Assembly: GCA_963714145.1 (NCBI GenBank)
Contig: OY970235.1
Coordinates: forward strand, 744,001 to 808,000
Direction: 5' to 3'
Length of the DNA stretch: 64,000 bases
Origin: JBBWZH01 sp035544115
GTDB taxonomy: Bacteria; Actinomycetota; Actinomycetes; Mycobacteriales; CADCTP01
This document shows, one piece after another, positions 51,731-60,260 of this stretch (its first letter is position 1; every line of letters begins with the position of its first letter). The notes under the pieces are model-generated. The model had not been told where the DNA came from and did no database searches. It was given only the letters and a program-made list of their open reading frames with translations. A program made the position numbers and the translations under genes.

Positions 51731-54700
51731 ATGTGCTTCGGGGGCGCGGCTCCCTTCGTCGGTCGTGATGACCATTGCCGGGTACTGACCCGGTGCGCGC
51801 GGCATGTGGAGAATTGCCACGCGATGCAGCTGGTGCTCCGCGGCGAGGCCGGAATGGGCAAGACCCGGCTGCTGGACTGGTTCCGGTCCGGCCTGGCCGC
51901 CAGCTGGCGCGGCTACCTCGGCCGGTGTACACCGCTGGTCGGCCCGAGCCTCGCCTACGGGCCCTGGAAGGCGGCGCTGGGCGAGGCGGCGGCGACGGTC
52001 TGGCCGGCCCCCGAGGCGGCCGGCCCGGCGGCCGTCGGCGAAGCGCCGTCGCTGGACCGGATCGGCGACGCCGTCCTGGCGCTGCTGACCGCCCACCCCG
52101 GCCGGCCCACCCTGCTCGCGCTGGAGGATCTGCAGTGGGCCGACCGATCCAGCCTGGCGCTGCTGGCCTACGTCGTCCGCGGCCTGCCGGCGACCAGCCC
52201 GGTGCTGATCTGGGTCTCGGTGCGGGCCGAGCTGGCCGCCGACGAGGACCGGTACGTGCAGGATCTGCTGGCCGAGCTCTTCCCGCTGGACGCGACCGTG
52301 CTGCTGCCGGTGGAGGCGCTGTCCGCGGCGGAGTCCCGGCAACTGGCCGCGCTGCTGGTCGACGGGGAGCAGCCGGACGGGGACTGGCTCGACTCGATCG
52401 CCCGCAGCAGCGGCGGCAACCCGTACTACCTGCGCGAACTGGCCGCCAGCGAGCCGGGCATGGCGCTGCCACCGGGGCTGCGCAGCGTGCTGGAGGCTCG
52501 GCTCAGCCGGGTCGGGCCGCGGGTCGGCGCGGTGGTGGACGCGGTCGCGGTGGCCGACGTCCCGCTGCCACACCAGGTACTGGCCGCGGCGCTGCCCGAC
52601 CTCTCCGTACCGCTGGATGAGCTGGTCCGGGTCGCGGTCGAGGCGCGGTTGATCATCATCGCCGGCGATCGGTACGAGATCGGCCACGGGCTGCTGCGGC
52701 AGGCGGCGGTGCAGCGGTTGGTGCCCGGCGCCCGGGCCGGGCTGCACGCCCGGCTCGCGGCGGCGTTCGAGCGGGCCGGTCCGGACGGCGACCACACCGC
52801 CTTCCTCAGCCTGATCGCCGAGCACTGGTTCGGCGCCGGTGACCGGGAGCAGGCGATCCGGGCCGCGGTCGCCGCGGCGACCGCGGCCGCCGCGGACGGC
52901 GCGCATCCGGAGGCGCGGGAACTGTGTGTCCGGGCGCTGACGCTGGCCCGGCAGGCGCCCGCGGCCGACCGGGCGCTCTCGCTGACCGAGCTGCGCCGCC
53001 GCTGCGCGCAGGAGGCGTACCTGGCCGGTGCACCGGACGAGGCTGCCGCGCTGCTGCTCGAACTGCTGGCCGAGCGGACCGGCCCGACCCCGGGGGCGGC
53101 GGACGAGTCGGCCGAGCTGCTGCTCGAGCTGGCCCGGGCGCTGCGGGCGGCCGGCCAGGTGCGGGCGGCGGTCGGTGCGCTGGAGCGGGCGCACGCGGCG
53201 GTCCGGGACGCGCCGCCCAGCCTGCCGGTGGCCCGCGCGCACGCCGGCTACGCGGCGGCCACGATGATGCAGGGCCGCTACCGCGAGGCGATAGCGCTGG
53301 TCGAAGCCGCACTGCCGGTGCTGAACGCGGTCCCGGCCGGGACCGCGGATGCCGCGGGCGTGGCCGGGTCGGCGGGCGTGGCCGGGTCGGCGGGTGCGGC
53401 CGGGTCGGCGGGTGCGGCCGGGCCGGACGGCGTGGCCGGGCCGGCCGGGTCGGCGGCGGTGGCCGCGGTGCGCGGCAACCTGCTGACCACCCTGGGCGTG
53501 GCGGTCGGGCTGCGCGGCGAGGTGGACCGCGGGCTGGACCTGCTGCACCAGTCGCTCGAACTGGCCACGGCGGCCGGCAGCATCGAGGACGCCTGCCGCG
53601 CCTACACCAACACCGCGTTCCTGCTGGAGAACGCGGGCCGGTTCGCCGAGGCGGTCCAGGTCTCGCTGACCGGCCTGCAGACCGCGCGCGAGCACGGGGT
53701 CGAGATCAGCCTCGGCGGGCTGCTGCTCTGCAACGCGCTGGAGGGGCAGGTCGGGCTCGGCCAGTGGGAAGCGGCGGAGGCGCTGGTCCGGTCGGCGGTG
53801 CACCGGCCGTTCCCGGTCGAGGTGCTGGCCGCGGTGCACCACTCGGCGGCGCAGCTCGCGCTCGGCCGGGGCCGGCTGGACCAGGCCCGCCGGGAGCTGG
53901 CCGCGGTCGAGCAGGCCGCCGCCAGCGTCGCGGCACCGCAGTTCCACGCCCAGCTCGGCGAGCTGCGGGCGGACGTCGCGCTCGCCGCCGGCGAGTCCCG
54001 GGCCGCGCTGCGGATCGCGCTGGAAACCCTGCAGACGTACGCGGCCAGCGAGGACGACCCGCTGGCCCGCCGGCTGGTGATCGTCGGGCTGCGCGCGCTG
54101 ACCGAACTGCGCCAGCAGCCGGCGGCGCTCGATCCGCTCGGCGCCGACGAGATCGCCAGCCGGGTGGCGCTGTTGTGGTCCTACGCCCGCGCGCCGGTGG
54201 ACGGCGACGCCGAGCCGCCCGGCGGGCCGGGTGCCGAGCTGGCCCGCTGCCGGCTGGAACACGCCCGGCTGCACGGCATCGACCCGGTGGACGGTTGGCA
54301 GCGGAACGCCGCGGCCTGGGCCGAGCTGCACCGCCCGTGGCCCGCCGCGTACGCCGGCCTGCGCGCGGCCGAGGCGGCACTGCGGACGGGGCCGGGCCCG
54401 CGGGCCGGGGCCGGCCACCGGGCCGCGGCCGGTCCGCGGGCCGCGGAGGGGCAGCGCCAGCCGGAGGGGCAGCGCCAGCCGGCGGGGAAGGCGCAGCGGC
54501 AGCAGGCCGCGGCGCTGCTCGACGCCGCCACCGACCGCCTCGCCGGCCTCGGCGAGCCGACCCTGCTCGGCCGGCAGATCCAGGAGCTGCGGCAGCGGGC
54601 CCGGCTGGCGGTGACGGTGAAGCCGGCGGCGCCCGCGCCGCTGGACCTGGCCGCCCGGATCGGGTTGACCCCGCGGGAGCGGTCGGTCCTCGACCTGCTC

Positions 54701-54853
54701 GCCGAGGGGATGTCGAACCGGCTGATATCCCGCGCTCTGTTCATCACCGAAAAGACCGCCAGCGTGCACGTCTCCCGAATTATGGCCAAACTCGAGGCGG
54801 CCAGCCGGAGCGAGGCGGTGGCCAAGGCGCGGCGGCTCGGGCTGCTGCCCTGA
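51731..54853 (+). CDS. Large LuxR-family ATPase regulator (LAL type)
   Basis: 1040 residues. An AAA/NTPase domain has Walker A GEAGMGKT (38-45) and a Walker B-like TLLALEDLQWAD near 135. A long helical, TPR-like middle follows. The C-terminal LuxR HTH is LTPRERSVLDLLAEGMSNRL with TASVHVSRIMAKL. LAL proteins activate transcription in response to small molecules with ATP binding. A Gly/Ala/Ser insertion near 540-575 consists of short GVAGSA-type repeats encoded by 15-18 bp DNA repeats. The target may include the divergent propeller-protein gene or the small gene 135 bp downstream. Confidence 0.9.
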   Translation: MCFGGAAPFVGRDDHCRVLTRCARHVENCHAMQLVLRGEAGMGKTRLLDWFRSGLAASWRGYLGRCTPLVGPSLAYGPWKAALGEAAATVWPAPEAAGPAAVGEAPSLDRIGDAVLALLTAHPGRPTLLALEDLQWADRSSLALLAYVVRGLPATSPVLIWVSVRAELAADEDRYVQDLLAELFPLDATVLLPVEALSAAESRQLAALLVDGEQPDGDWLDSIARSSGGNPYYLRELAASEPGMALPPGLRSVLEARLSRVGPRVGAVVDAVAVADVPLPHQVLAAALPDLSVPLDELVRVAVEARLIIIAGDRYEIGHGLLRQAAVQRLVPGARAGLHARLAAAFERAGPDGDHTAFLSLIAEHWFGAGDREQAIRAAVAAATAAAADGAHPEARELCVRALTLARQAPAADRALSLTELRRRCAQEAYLAGAPDEAAALLLELLAERTGPTPGAADESAELLLELARALRAAGQVRAAVGALERAHAAVRDAPPSLPVARAHAGYAAATMMQGRYREAIALVEAALPVLNAVPAGTADAAGVAGSAGVAGSAGAAGSAGAAGPDGVAGPAGSAAVAAVRGNLLTTLGVAVGLRGEVDRGLDLLHQSLELATAAGSIEDACRAYTNTAFLLENAGRFAEAVQVSLTGLQTAREHGVEISLGGLLLCNALEGQVGLGQWEAAEALVRSAVHRPFPVEVLAAVHHSAAQLALGRGRLDQARRELAAVEQAAASVAAPQFHAQLGELRADVALAAGESRAALRIALETLQTYAASEDDPLARRLVIVGLRALTELRQQPAALDPLGADEIASRVALLWSYARAPVDGDAEPPGGPGAELARCRLEHARLHGIDPVDGWQRNAAAWAELHRPWPAAYAGLRAAEAALRTGPGPRAGAGHRAAAGPRAAEGQRQPEGQRQPAGKAQRQQAAALLDAATDRLAGLGEPTLLGRQIQELRQRARLAVTVKPAAPAPLDLAARIGLTPRERSVLDLLAEGMSNRLISRALFITEKTASVHVSRIMAKLEAASRSEAVAKARRLGLLP

Positions 54854-54988
54854 TCGGCGCCGCCGCCGGCTGTTGCCTTTCCCGGTAAGTGCGTTGCCTG
54901 TTCGGCCTGAGCAGTTTTCCACTGCCCGCCGATCAGGAACCGTTGCAGTGTCTAGGCGTCCTATCCGCAACTCACCGAGGAGGCGTTC

Positions 54989-55321
54989 ATGGCGGTCGTC
55001 GCCCTCTACCCGCTCAGCAACACCACGCTCAACGCGGTGCGCACCTGGTGGCAGCAGCAACTCCCGCTCATTCTGCAGAACGGGGGCGCCAACTCGGCCT
55101 TTTCGCCGCTGGCCAGATCGGTGGTCATCGTGCCGCTGGCCGCTCCGGTGATCGCGGTCCAGTTCGACTCGGCCACCGACGCCAACACCGGCAACGCCGA
55201 CCTGCAGCAATTCTGGAAGACGCACGGAGTCGGCAAGTTGAACTCGCCGGCGATGGCCGTCCCGACGCCGTACGGGCCGGACCCGAACGCGATGATGGTG
55301 TGGTGCCCGACGCCGCACTGA
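54989..55321 (+). CDS. Small hypothetical protein
   Basis: 110 residues with no signal peptide. ALYPLSNTTLNAVRTWWQQQ and GNADLQQFWKTHG suggest amphipathic helices, and an aromatic/Pro-rich end reads MVWCPTPH. I recognise no family. GAGGAGG lies 5 nt before ATG 54989 and a strong terminator follows the stop by 10 bp, so expression as a monocistron looks real. Confidence 0.7.
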   Translation: MAVVALYPLSNTTLNAVRTWWQQQLPLILQNGGANSAFSPLARSVVIVPLAAPVIAVQFDSATDANTGNADLQQFWKTHGVGKLNSPAMAVPTPYGPDPNAMMVWCPTPH

Positions 55322-55331
55322 CCGGCTGGAT

Positions 55332-55371
55332 GGCCGTGGGTTCCCGCTCCGAAAGGTGGGAACCCACGGCC
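55332..55371. terminator. Strong terminator hairpin
   Basis: A perfect 14-bp stem (GGCCGTGGGTTCCC / GGGAACCCACGGCC) with a 12-nt loop between the small hypothetical gene and the convergent ECF sigma gene. Confidence 0.85.
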
Positions 55372-55434
55372 GTACGAGCTGGCTGTTCGGCATTTCCGGG
55401 CGGCTGGCCGGGCGCCGCTGGGCTCGATCCGGGG

Positions 55435-56046
55435 CTAGGCCCCGACGGCCAGGCCGGCCGGCTCGTCGGTCAGAACGGCCAGCTCACGACGGAGTCTGGC
55501 CAGGCAGCGGGCCCGGGTCGGGCCGATGCTGCCGACCGGCCGACCGAGCGAGGCGGCCACCTCCCGGTAACTCGGCGGCGGCGACGCCAGCAGTACGCCG
55601 AGCAGGTCCCGATCACTTTTCGACAACCGGGAAACGGCGGCACGAACGTGCCGCTCCCGGTCTTTCCGCTCTACCTCTTCCTCGGGTGAATCCTGCGCAC
55701 CGGCACCGCCGTCGGGCACGTCCTCAACCAGAACAATACGGCCGGACTGCCGGAGCAACCGGTACGCCTCACGCCGTGCCGTGGTCAGCAGCCAGCCCAT
55801 CAATGCCCGCGGCTCACGCAACAGCGGCAAATGTTCCAACAACCGGAGCCAGGTGATCTGGACGACGTCCGCGCCATCGGCATCGTCCAGTCGATATCGG
55901 CGCAGTGCTCTGCGGAGTATCGGGCTGTACCGGTGGACCAGCGTTGCCCAGGCCTGCTGGTCGCCGCGGGTGGCGGCGGCGACCAGGAAATCCAATTCCT
56001 GCCCGGCGAGGTCGGCGTCGACGGTTGCCGGAGCCATCTGGTCCAC
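55435..56046 (-). CDS. ECF-type RNA polymerase sigma factor
   Basis: 203 residues. Sigma region 2 is AWATLVHRYSPILRRALRRY and DVVQITWLRLLEHLPLLREP. Region 4 is LLGVLLASPPPSYREVAASL with GPTRARCLARLRRELA. No anti-sigma gene adjoins, so the control partner is elsewhere or absent. GTG 56046 follows GGGAGGAG by 5 nt. The 600 bp upstream holds a tandem repeat and hairpins but no clear gene. Confidence 0.92.
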   Translation of the reverse strand: MDQMAPATVDADLAGQELDFLVAAATRGDQQAWATLVHRYSPILRRALRRYRLDDADGADVVQITWLRLLEHLPLLREPRALMGWLLTTARREAYRLLRQSGRIVLVEDVPDGGAGAQDSPEEEVERKDRERHVRAAVSRLSKSDRDLLGVLLASPPPSYREVAASLGRPVGSIGPTRARCLARLRRELAVLTDEPAGLAVGA

Positions 56047-56216
56047 CGGTTCTCCTCCCGGGACGGATCGCGTCTGGCACTGCGCCCCAGCGTGGTCGAA
56101 CGGTCGCGGGATCGTTAGGGCACAATTCCCTACCCGGCGCCGCCGGCAGCCTTACCCGCAGCCTGAACCGGGCACCGGCGGCCGGGAGCGTGCCGGCCGG
56201 ATGGCCGGGATCCGCC

Positions 56217-56294
56217 GTTGAGCCGGGTCGTTGAGCCGGGTCGTCGAGGTGGGTCGGCGAGGCGGGTCGTTGAGGCGGGTCGTTGAGGCGGGTC
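56217..56294. repeat. Six tandem copies of a 13-bp unit
   Basis: Units at 56217, 56230, 56243, 56256, 56269 and 56282 follow GTTGAGSCGGGTC, with units 1 and 2 identical and units 5 and 6 identical. A decayed seventh follows. The array is intergenic, 170 bp upstream of the ECF sigma start. Its 13-bp period makes coding unlikely. Confidence 0.85.
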
Positions 56295-56393
56295 GGCGAC
56301 CCGGCCCTGGCTGGCGCGTGGGCGGGGTTCCAGCGGCGCGTCAGGCACCTTCCAGGGGCGGCTGGCAGATTCTGGGATCCCCGGGGTGTGACC

Positions 56394-56429
56394 TAGGGCA
56401 GCGCTGCACGCCCCCGGCGCGCTGCCCTA
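56394..56429. repeat. Inverted repeat in the ECF upstream region
   Basis: A perfect 11-bp stem (TAGGGCAGCGC / GCGCTGCCCTA) with a 14-nt loop. It could be a terminator of the SRPBCC transcript or a regulatory site. Confidence 0.55.
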
Positions 56430-56464
56430 CCTCGTATCTGGCAGCCCCCATGCCGGATGCGACC

Positions 56465-56498
56465 CCCGCGGGCCGTGTTCCCGGGCACGGCCCGCGGG
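56465..56498 (-). terminator. Terminator hairpin after the SRPBCC gene
   Basis: A perfect 13-bp stem (CCCGCGGGCCGTG / CACGGCCCGCGGG) with an 8-nt loop, about 160 bp past the SRPBCC stop. Confidence 0.65.
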
Positions 56499-56658
56499 CC
56501 CGCTCCCGCGCCAGGACCCCCGGCTTCAGGCTGGACTCCCGCTTCGGACTGGACTCCGCGCCAGGTCGGACCCCGGCGCCAGGGCGGGCCGCCGGGCCGG
56601 ACCCCGCGGCAGGCCGGGCCGCCGGGGACCGCCCGGCGGGTACCCCGAGCCTGGACCG

Positions 56659-57084
56659 TCAGGCCGGGCCGGTCTCGGCGCGGCGCTTGAGGCCGGCCGC
56701 CTCCATCTCCAGGTACCGGCGGGTCAGCCGGCCGGCGAACCAGGCCACCACCGTCGCGAGTGGACCGCGCTGGTCCAGCACCACGGTGGCGGTCACGCCG
56801 GTGCCGGAGGGCGCCACCCGGTGCGCCGCCTCGGTGCGCACGCCCGGGCTGCTCGCCACCCAGACGAACGCCCGGCCCGGCTCCAGTTCGGTCACCGTCC
56901 AGACCGTGGCCGGCAGCTTCGGCTGCTTCACCCGGGCCCGGCTGCCGACGCCGAGCGGGCCGCTGTCCAGCCGGTGGATACTGGTCATCGATGCCGTCCA
57001 CTCCGGCCACCGCTCCACATCCGTCCACACCGCGAGCACCGTGTCAGCGGTCGCCTCGATCTCGACGGAATGCTCGTACCGCAC
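56659..57084 (-). CDS. SRPBCC (START/Bet v1-like) family protein
   Basis: 141 residues. The opening EHSVEIEATADTVLAVWTDVERWPEWT and later SRARVKQPKLPATVWTVTELEPGRAFVWVA give the helix-grip fold with a hydrophobic cavity. These proteins bind or modify small hydrophobic ligands; the ligand is not predictable. ATG 57084. It is divergent from a phosphotransferase gene 57 bp away, with which it may share a promoter region. Confidence 0.9.
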   Translation of the reverse strand: MRYEHSVEIEATADTVLAVWTDVERWPEWTASMTSIHRLDSGPLGVGSRARVKQPKLPATVWTVTELEPGRAFVWVASSPGVRTEAAHRVAPSGTGVTATVVLDQRGPLATVVAWFAGRLTRRYLEMEAAGLKRRAETGPA

Positions 57085-57141
57085 CGTTGCCTCCCGTTCG
57101 GTCAGGTTCCTGCACTGTAAGCCCCGGGGTTACGGTGACGT

Positions 57142-58155
57142 GTGGGTGCATCCGGGCCGGCCGACCTCGCCGCGGCGGTGGCCGCCGCGTTCGGCCTGGG
57201 CCCGGTGCGCGGCCAGCCGCGGTCCGTCCCAGGTGGACGGTCGCACCTGCTCTGGCAGGTGCGGACGAGCACCGGGCGGTGGGCGGTCAAGCAGTTGAAC
57301 CGGTCCCGGGAGCCGTGGTGGCTGGCCGACTACCTGGTCGCGGCCGGAGTCGAAGCGGCGGCGTTCCGGGCCGGCGTGGCGATGCCCCGGCCGGTGCCGC
57401 CGCTGCGGCCCGGCGCCGGCACGTTGGCCGATCTGCCGATCGGTGCCGGCCTGGTCAGCGTTCTGGTGCATGAGTGGTGCCCGGGCCGCCCGCTGCCCGA
57501 CCTCGACGTGCCGGCCGCGGTGGCCGACTGGGTCGGCGCCACGCTGGCGGTGCTGCACGCGCTGCCGGTCGAGCCCGGGGTCGCCCAGCAGTACCCGGTC
57601 TACCCGGCGGACGAGTGGGCGGTCTGGCTGCGGGACCCACCGGCCGAGACCTCGGCGGGTTTCCTGGCCGCGGTCCGTGATTACCTGCCGGACGTCGATC
57701 GGGCCGAGCGGGTCGCCAACCAGCCGCCGGGCTGGCTCACCCCGGTCCGCACCCATCGGGACGTGAAGCCGGACAACGTGCTGGTCACGCCGGACACCCC
57801 GATCCTCGTCGACTGGGACGGGGCCGGCCCCGACTTCGCCGAATGGGAGGCCATCCGGGCGGCGCTGGCCTTCAGCCGGACTCGCGCGGGCTGGGATCGG
57901 GTCCAATTCGGACGGACGCTGCGCGCGTACCGGGCGGCCGGTGGGCGGCAGATCCCGCCGGAGCCGGCGGCGTTCGCCGGGCTGCTGCGCGCGCAACTCG
58001 GTGCCGCGGCCTGGCTGCTGTGGCGGGCCCTCGGCCATCGCCCGGTCACCCCGCCCGAACGCGCCGCCGCGCACGGCCACACCCTGGAAGCCCTCGCCGA
58101 CATGCGGGCCTCGCTCGGCCAGCTCACCGTCTGGCCGCACTGGCTCACCGACTGA
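57142..58155 (+). CDS. Aminoglycoside phosphotransferase (APH)-family kinase
   Basis: 337 residues with a protein-kinase-like fold. The ATP-binding Lys is in GRWAVKQLNR, the catalytic loop is HRDVKPDNVL (His205, Asp207) and the metal-binding motif DWDGAG. APH-family proteins phosphorylate aminoglycosides, other alcohols or metabolites. Nothing here proves drug resistance, and a metabolic role is more likely. GTG 57142 is used. A 15-bp tandem repeat array lies just past the stop. Confidence 0.88.
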   Translation: MGASGPADLAAAVAAAFGLGPVRGQPRSVPGGRSHLLWQVRTSTGRWAVKQLNRSREPWWLADYLVAAGVEAAAFRAGVAMPRPVPPLRPGAGTLADLPIGAGLVSVLVHEWCPGRPLPDLDVPAAVADWVGATLAVLHALPVEPGVAQQYPVYPADEWAVWLRDPPAETSAGFLAAVRDYLPDVDRAERVANQPPGWLTPVRTHRDVKPDNVLVTPDTPILVDWDGAGPDFAEWEAIRAALAFSRTRAGWDRVQFGRTLRAYRAAGGRQIPPEPAAFAGLLRAQLGAAAWLLWRALGHRPVTPPERAAAHGHTLEALADMRASLGQLTVWPHWLTD

Positions 58156-58195
58156 GCCGGCCCCGGCTCGGCCCAGCCGGTCCGGCCCGGCCCGG

Positions 58196-58385
58196 CCCGG
58201 CTCGGTTCGGCCCGGCTCGGTTCGGCCCGGCTCGGTTCGGCCCGGCTCGGTTCGGCCCGGCTCGGTTCGGTTCGGTTCGGTTCGGCCCAGCCGGCCCGGC
58301 CCAGCCGGCCCGGCCCCGACCCGACCCTGGCCCGGCCCGGCCCGGCCCGGTTCGGCCCGGTTCGATCCGGCCCGGTTCGGCCCGC
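58196..58385. repeat. Tandem array of a 15-bp CGG-rich unit at a convergent junction
   Basis: CCCGGCTCGGTTCGG is repeated five times without change (58196, 58211, 58226, 58241, 58256). Three TTCGG pentamers follow, then decayed copies to about 58385. It lies between the 3' ends of the phosphotransferase and LysR genes. A minus-strand frame through it would read NRAGP repeats but lacks any gene context. Confidence 0.9.
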
Positions 58386-58401
58386 GCAAGCCGGGGGCGG
58401 G

Positions 58402-59283
58402 TCAGCCGGGGACGGCGGCGACGGGGGAGTGGTGCCGGGCGGCGACGGCGACCGCGGCCCGGACGAAGGCGGCGGCAGCGAGCGAGCGGCTGCGCTCCGG
58501 CCAGGCGACGACCAGAGTGGACAGTGCCGCGTCCAGCACCGGCACGCAGGTGAGGTCGGTGCGCAGCCGGTCGCGGACCGACTCGGGCAGCACCGCGACC
58601 ACCCGGCCCAGCGCGATCAGTTCGAACAGTTGCGCGCCGTCCCGGATCAACGGCCCGGCCACGCCGGTGGCCCGGGCGCCCGGTGGCGGTTCGCCGGGCC
58701 ACTGCGGCATCGGCTCGTCCCGCAGGTCGGCCAGCCCGACCGCGGCCCGGCCGGCCAGCCGGTGCCGGACCGGCAGCACCACCACCTGCCGCTGTACCAG
58801 CAGATCCTCGGTGTCGAAGCCGCTCAGGTCGTCCCAGGGCCGGTGCAGCAGGCCGACGTCGGCCCGACCGTCGCGCAGCATCGTGGCCTGCTGACCGATG
58901 CCGCACAGCCGTACGTCCACCCGCGGCGCGGCCGGGTCGGCGCCGAACTCGGCCAGGATGTCCGGCAGCAGCCCGGCGTCGCCGCCCGGCTTGGCCACCA
59001 CGGTCAGCTCCGGCTGCCCGGCCCGGCGGGCCCGCCGGGTGGCCGCGGTGACCGCGTCCAGCGCCTTGCGTCCCTCGTGCAGCAGCGTCTCGCCGGCCGG
59101 CGTCAGCTCCACCCGGCGGCTGCTGCGGACCAGCAGCGGCACGCCCACCCGCCGCTCGATCTGCTTGATCGCCCGGGACAGCGGCGGCTGCGCGATCCCC
59201 ACCCGCTCGGCCGCCCGCCCGAAGTGCAGCTCCTCGGCCACCGCGACGAAGTACACCAACTCCCGCGTCTCCAACCCATCCAT
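58402..59283 (-). CDS. LysR-family transcriptional regulator
   Basis: 293 residues. The HTH is RELVYFVAVAEELHFGRAAE with IAQPPLSRAIKQIERRVG, very like the CatR/BenM-type opening, followed by the two-lobed effector domain. It starts at ATG 59283, divergent from an SDR gene 70 bp away. LysR proteins usually control the divergent gene, so the SDR is the likely target. Confidence 0.92.
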   Translation of the reverse strand: MDGLETRELVYFVAVAEELHFGRAAERVGIAQPPLSRAIKQIERRVGVPLLVRSSRRVELTPAGETLLHEGRKALDAVTAATRRARRAGQPELTVVAKPGGDAGLLPDILAEFGADPAAPRVDVRLCGIGQQATMLRDGRADVGLLHRPWDDLSGFDTEDLLVQRQVVVLPVRHRLAGRAAVGLADLRDEPMPQWPGEPPPGARATGVAGPLIRDGAQLFELIALGRVVAVLPESVRDRLRTDLTCVPVLDAALSTLVVAWPERSRSLAAAAFVRAAVAVAARHHSPVAAVPG

Positions 59284-59353
59284 ACCGCCACGGTATCGCT
59301 GCCGACCCGGTTGGTCTTTGCCCCGCGGTACCGGCCGGTGGTGGGGTTGGCCC

Positions 59354-60079
59354 ATGACCGAAGTGATTGCGCTGGTGACCGGAGCGAACAAGGGGATCGG
59401 GCGGGAGATCGTGGATCAGCTGGCCCGGCGGGGGATGACCGTGCTGCTCGGCGCGCGGGACGAGGAACGCCGGGCCGCGGCCGCCGCCGAGCTGCGCGGG
59501 TCCGGCGACGTCCGTCCGGTCGCGCTGGACGTGACCGACCAGGCCAGTGTGGACGCCGCCGCGGCCTGGATCGAGGCCGAGTTCGGCCGGCTCGACGTGC
59601 TGGTCAACAATGCCGGGATCACCGGCGGCCAGGGGCAGCAGCCGGCCGAGGCGGACCTGGCCACGGTCCGGGCGGCGTACGAGGTCAACGTGTTCGGCGT
59701 GCAGCGGGTGACCAACGCGATGCTGCCGCTGCTGGCCCGGTCGGCCGCGCCGCGGATCGTCAACATGTCCAGCTCGGTCGGCTCGCTGGCGATCGGTTCC
59801 GACCTGGACGGACCCTATGCCGTGATGCCCGGCTCGGCCGCGTACGTGCCGTCCAAGACCGCGCTCAACTCGCTCACCGTCCAGTACGCCAAGCAGTTGC
59901 GGAAGGACGGCGTGCTGGTGAACGCGGCCTGCCCCGGCTACTGCGCCACCGACCTGAACAACCACGCCGGCCACCGGACCCCCGCCCAGGGCGCCGCCAT
60001 CGCGGTGCGGCTGGCCACGCTCGCCCCGGACGGTCCGACCGGCGGCTTCTTCGACGACGCCGGCCCGGTGCCCTGGTGA
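59354..60079 (+). CDS. Short-chain dehydrogenase/reductase
   Basis: 241 residues. The classical SDR motifs are TGANKGIG (NAD(P) binding, with GARDEERR downstream favouring NADP), NNAG, the catalytic Ser in NMSSSVGS and YVPSK. It resembles carbonyl-reductase-type SDRs of 235-245 residues. The substrate is unknown. ATG 59354. Divergent from a LysR regulator. Confidence 0.92.
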   Translation: MTEVIALVTGANKGIGREIVDQLARRGMTVLLGARDEERRAAAAAELRGSGDVRPVALDVTDQASVDAAAAWIEAEFGRLDVLVNNAGITGGQGQQPAEADLATVRAAYEVNVFGVQRVTNAMLPLLARSAAPRIVNMSSSVGSLAIGSDLDGPYAVMPGSAAYVPSKTALNSLTVQYAKQLRKDGVLVNAACPGYCATDLNNHAGHRTPAQGAAIAVRLATLAPDGPTGGFFDDAGPVPW

Positions 60080-60138
60080 GCCGGTAGGTCGGCCCGCCGG
60101 GAGCCGCGGCCCCCGGCGGCCGGGCCGGGCGCAGCTCG

Positions 60139-60260
60139 GTCCACTGTGGACCTTGCCGCCGGCTGGGCCGGGCGCCGACGTCCACTGTGGACCGGTACGC
60201 CGGCCGGCCGGGCGCTGACGTCCACTGTGGACCGGTACGCCGGTCGGCCGGGCGCCGGCG
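60139..60260. repeat. Three tandem 40-41 bp repeats carrying a 13-bp palindrome
   Basis: Units begin at 60139, 60180 and 60220. Each starts with the perfect palindrome GTCCACTGTGGAC. The second and third units continue CGGTACGCCGG and the first is more diverged. The array lies between the 3' ends of the SDR and ion-channel genes. The same 13-mer occurs once inside the sugar-binding-protein gene near 45509. Confidence 0.8.

Noticed and set aside
57142..58155. Aminoglycoside resistance gene
   Set aside because: Only general APH-family kinase motifs are visible. No resistance-specific subfamily feature or mobile context supports a resistance call.
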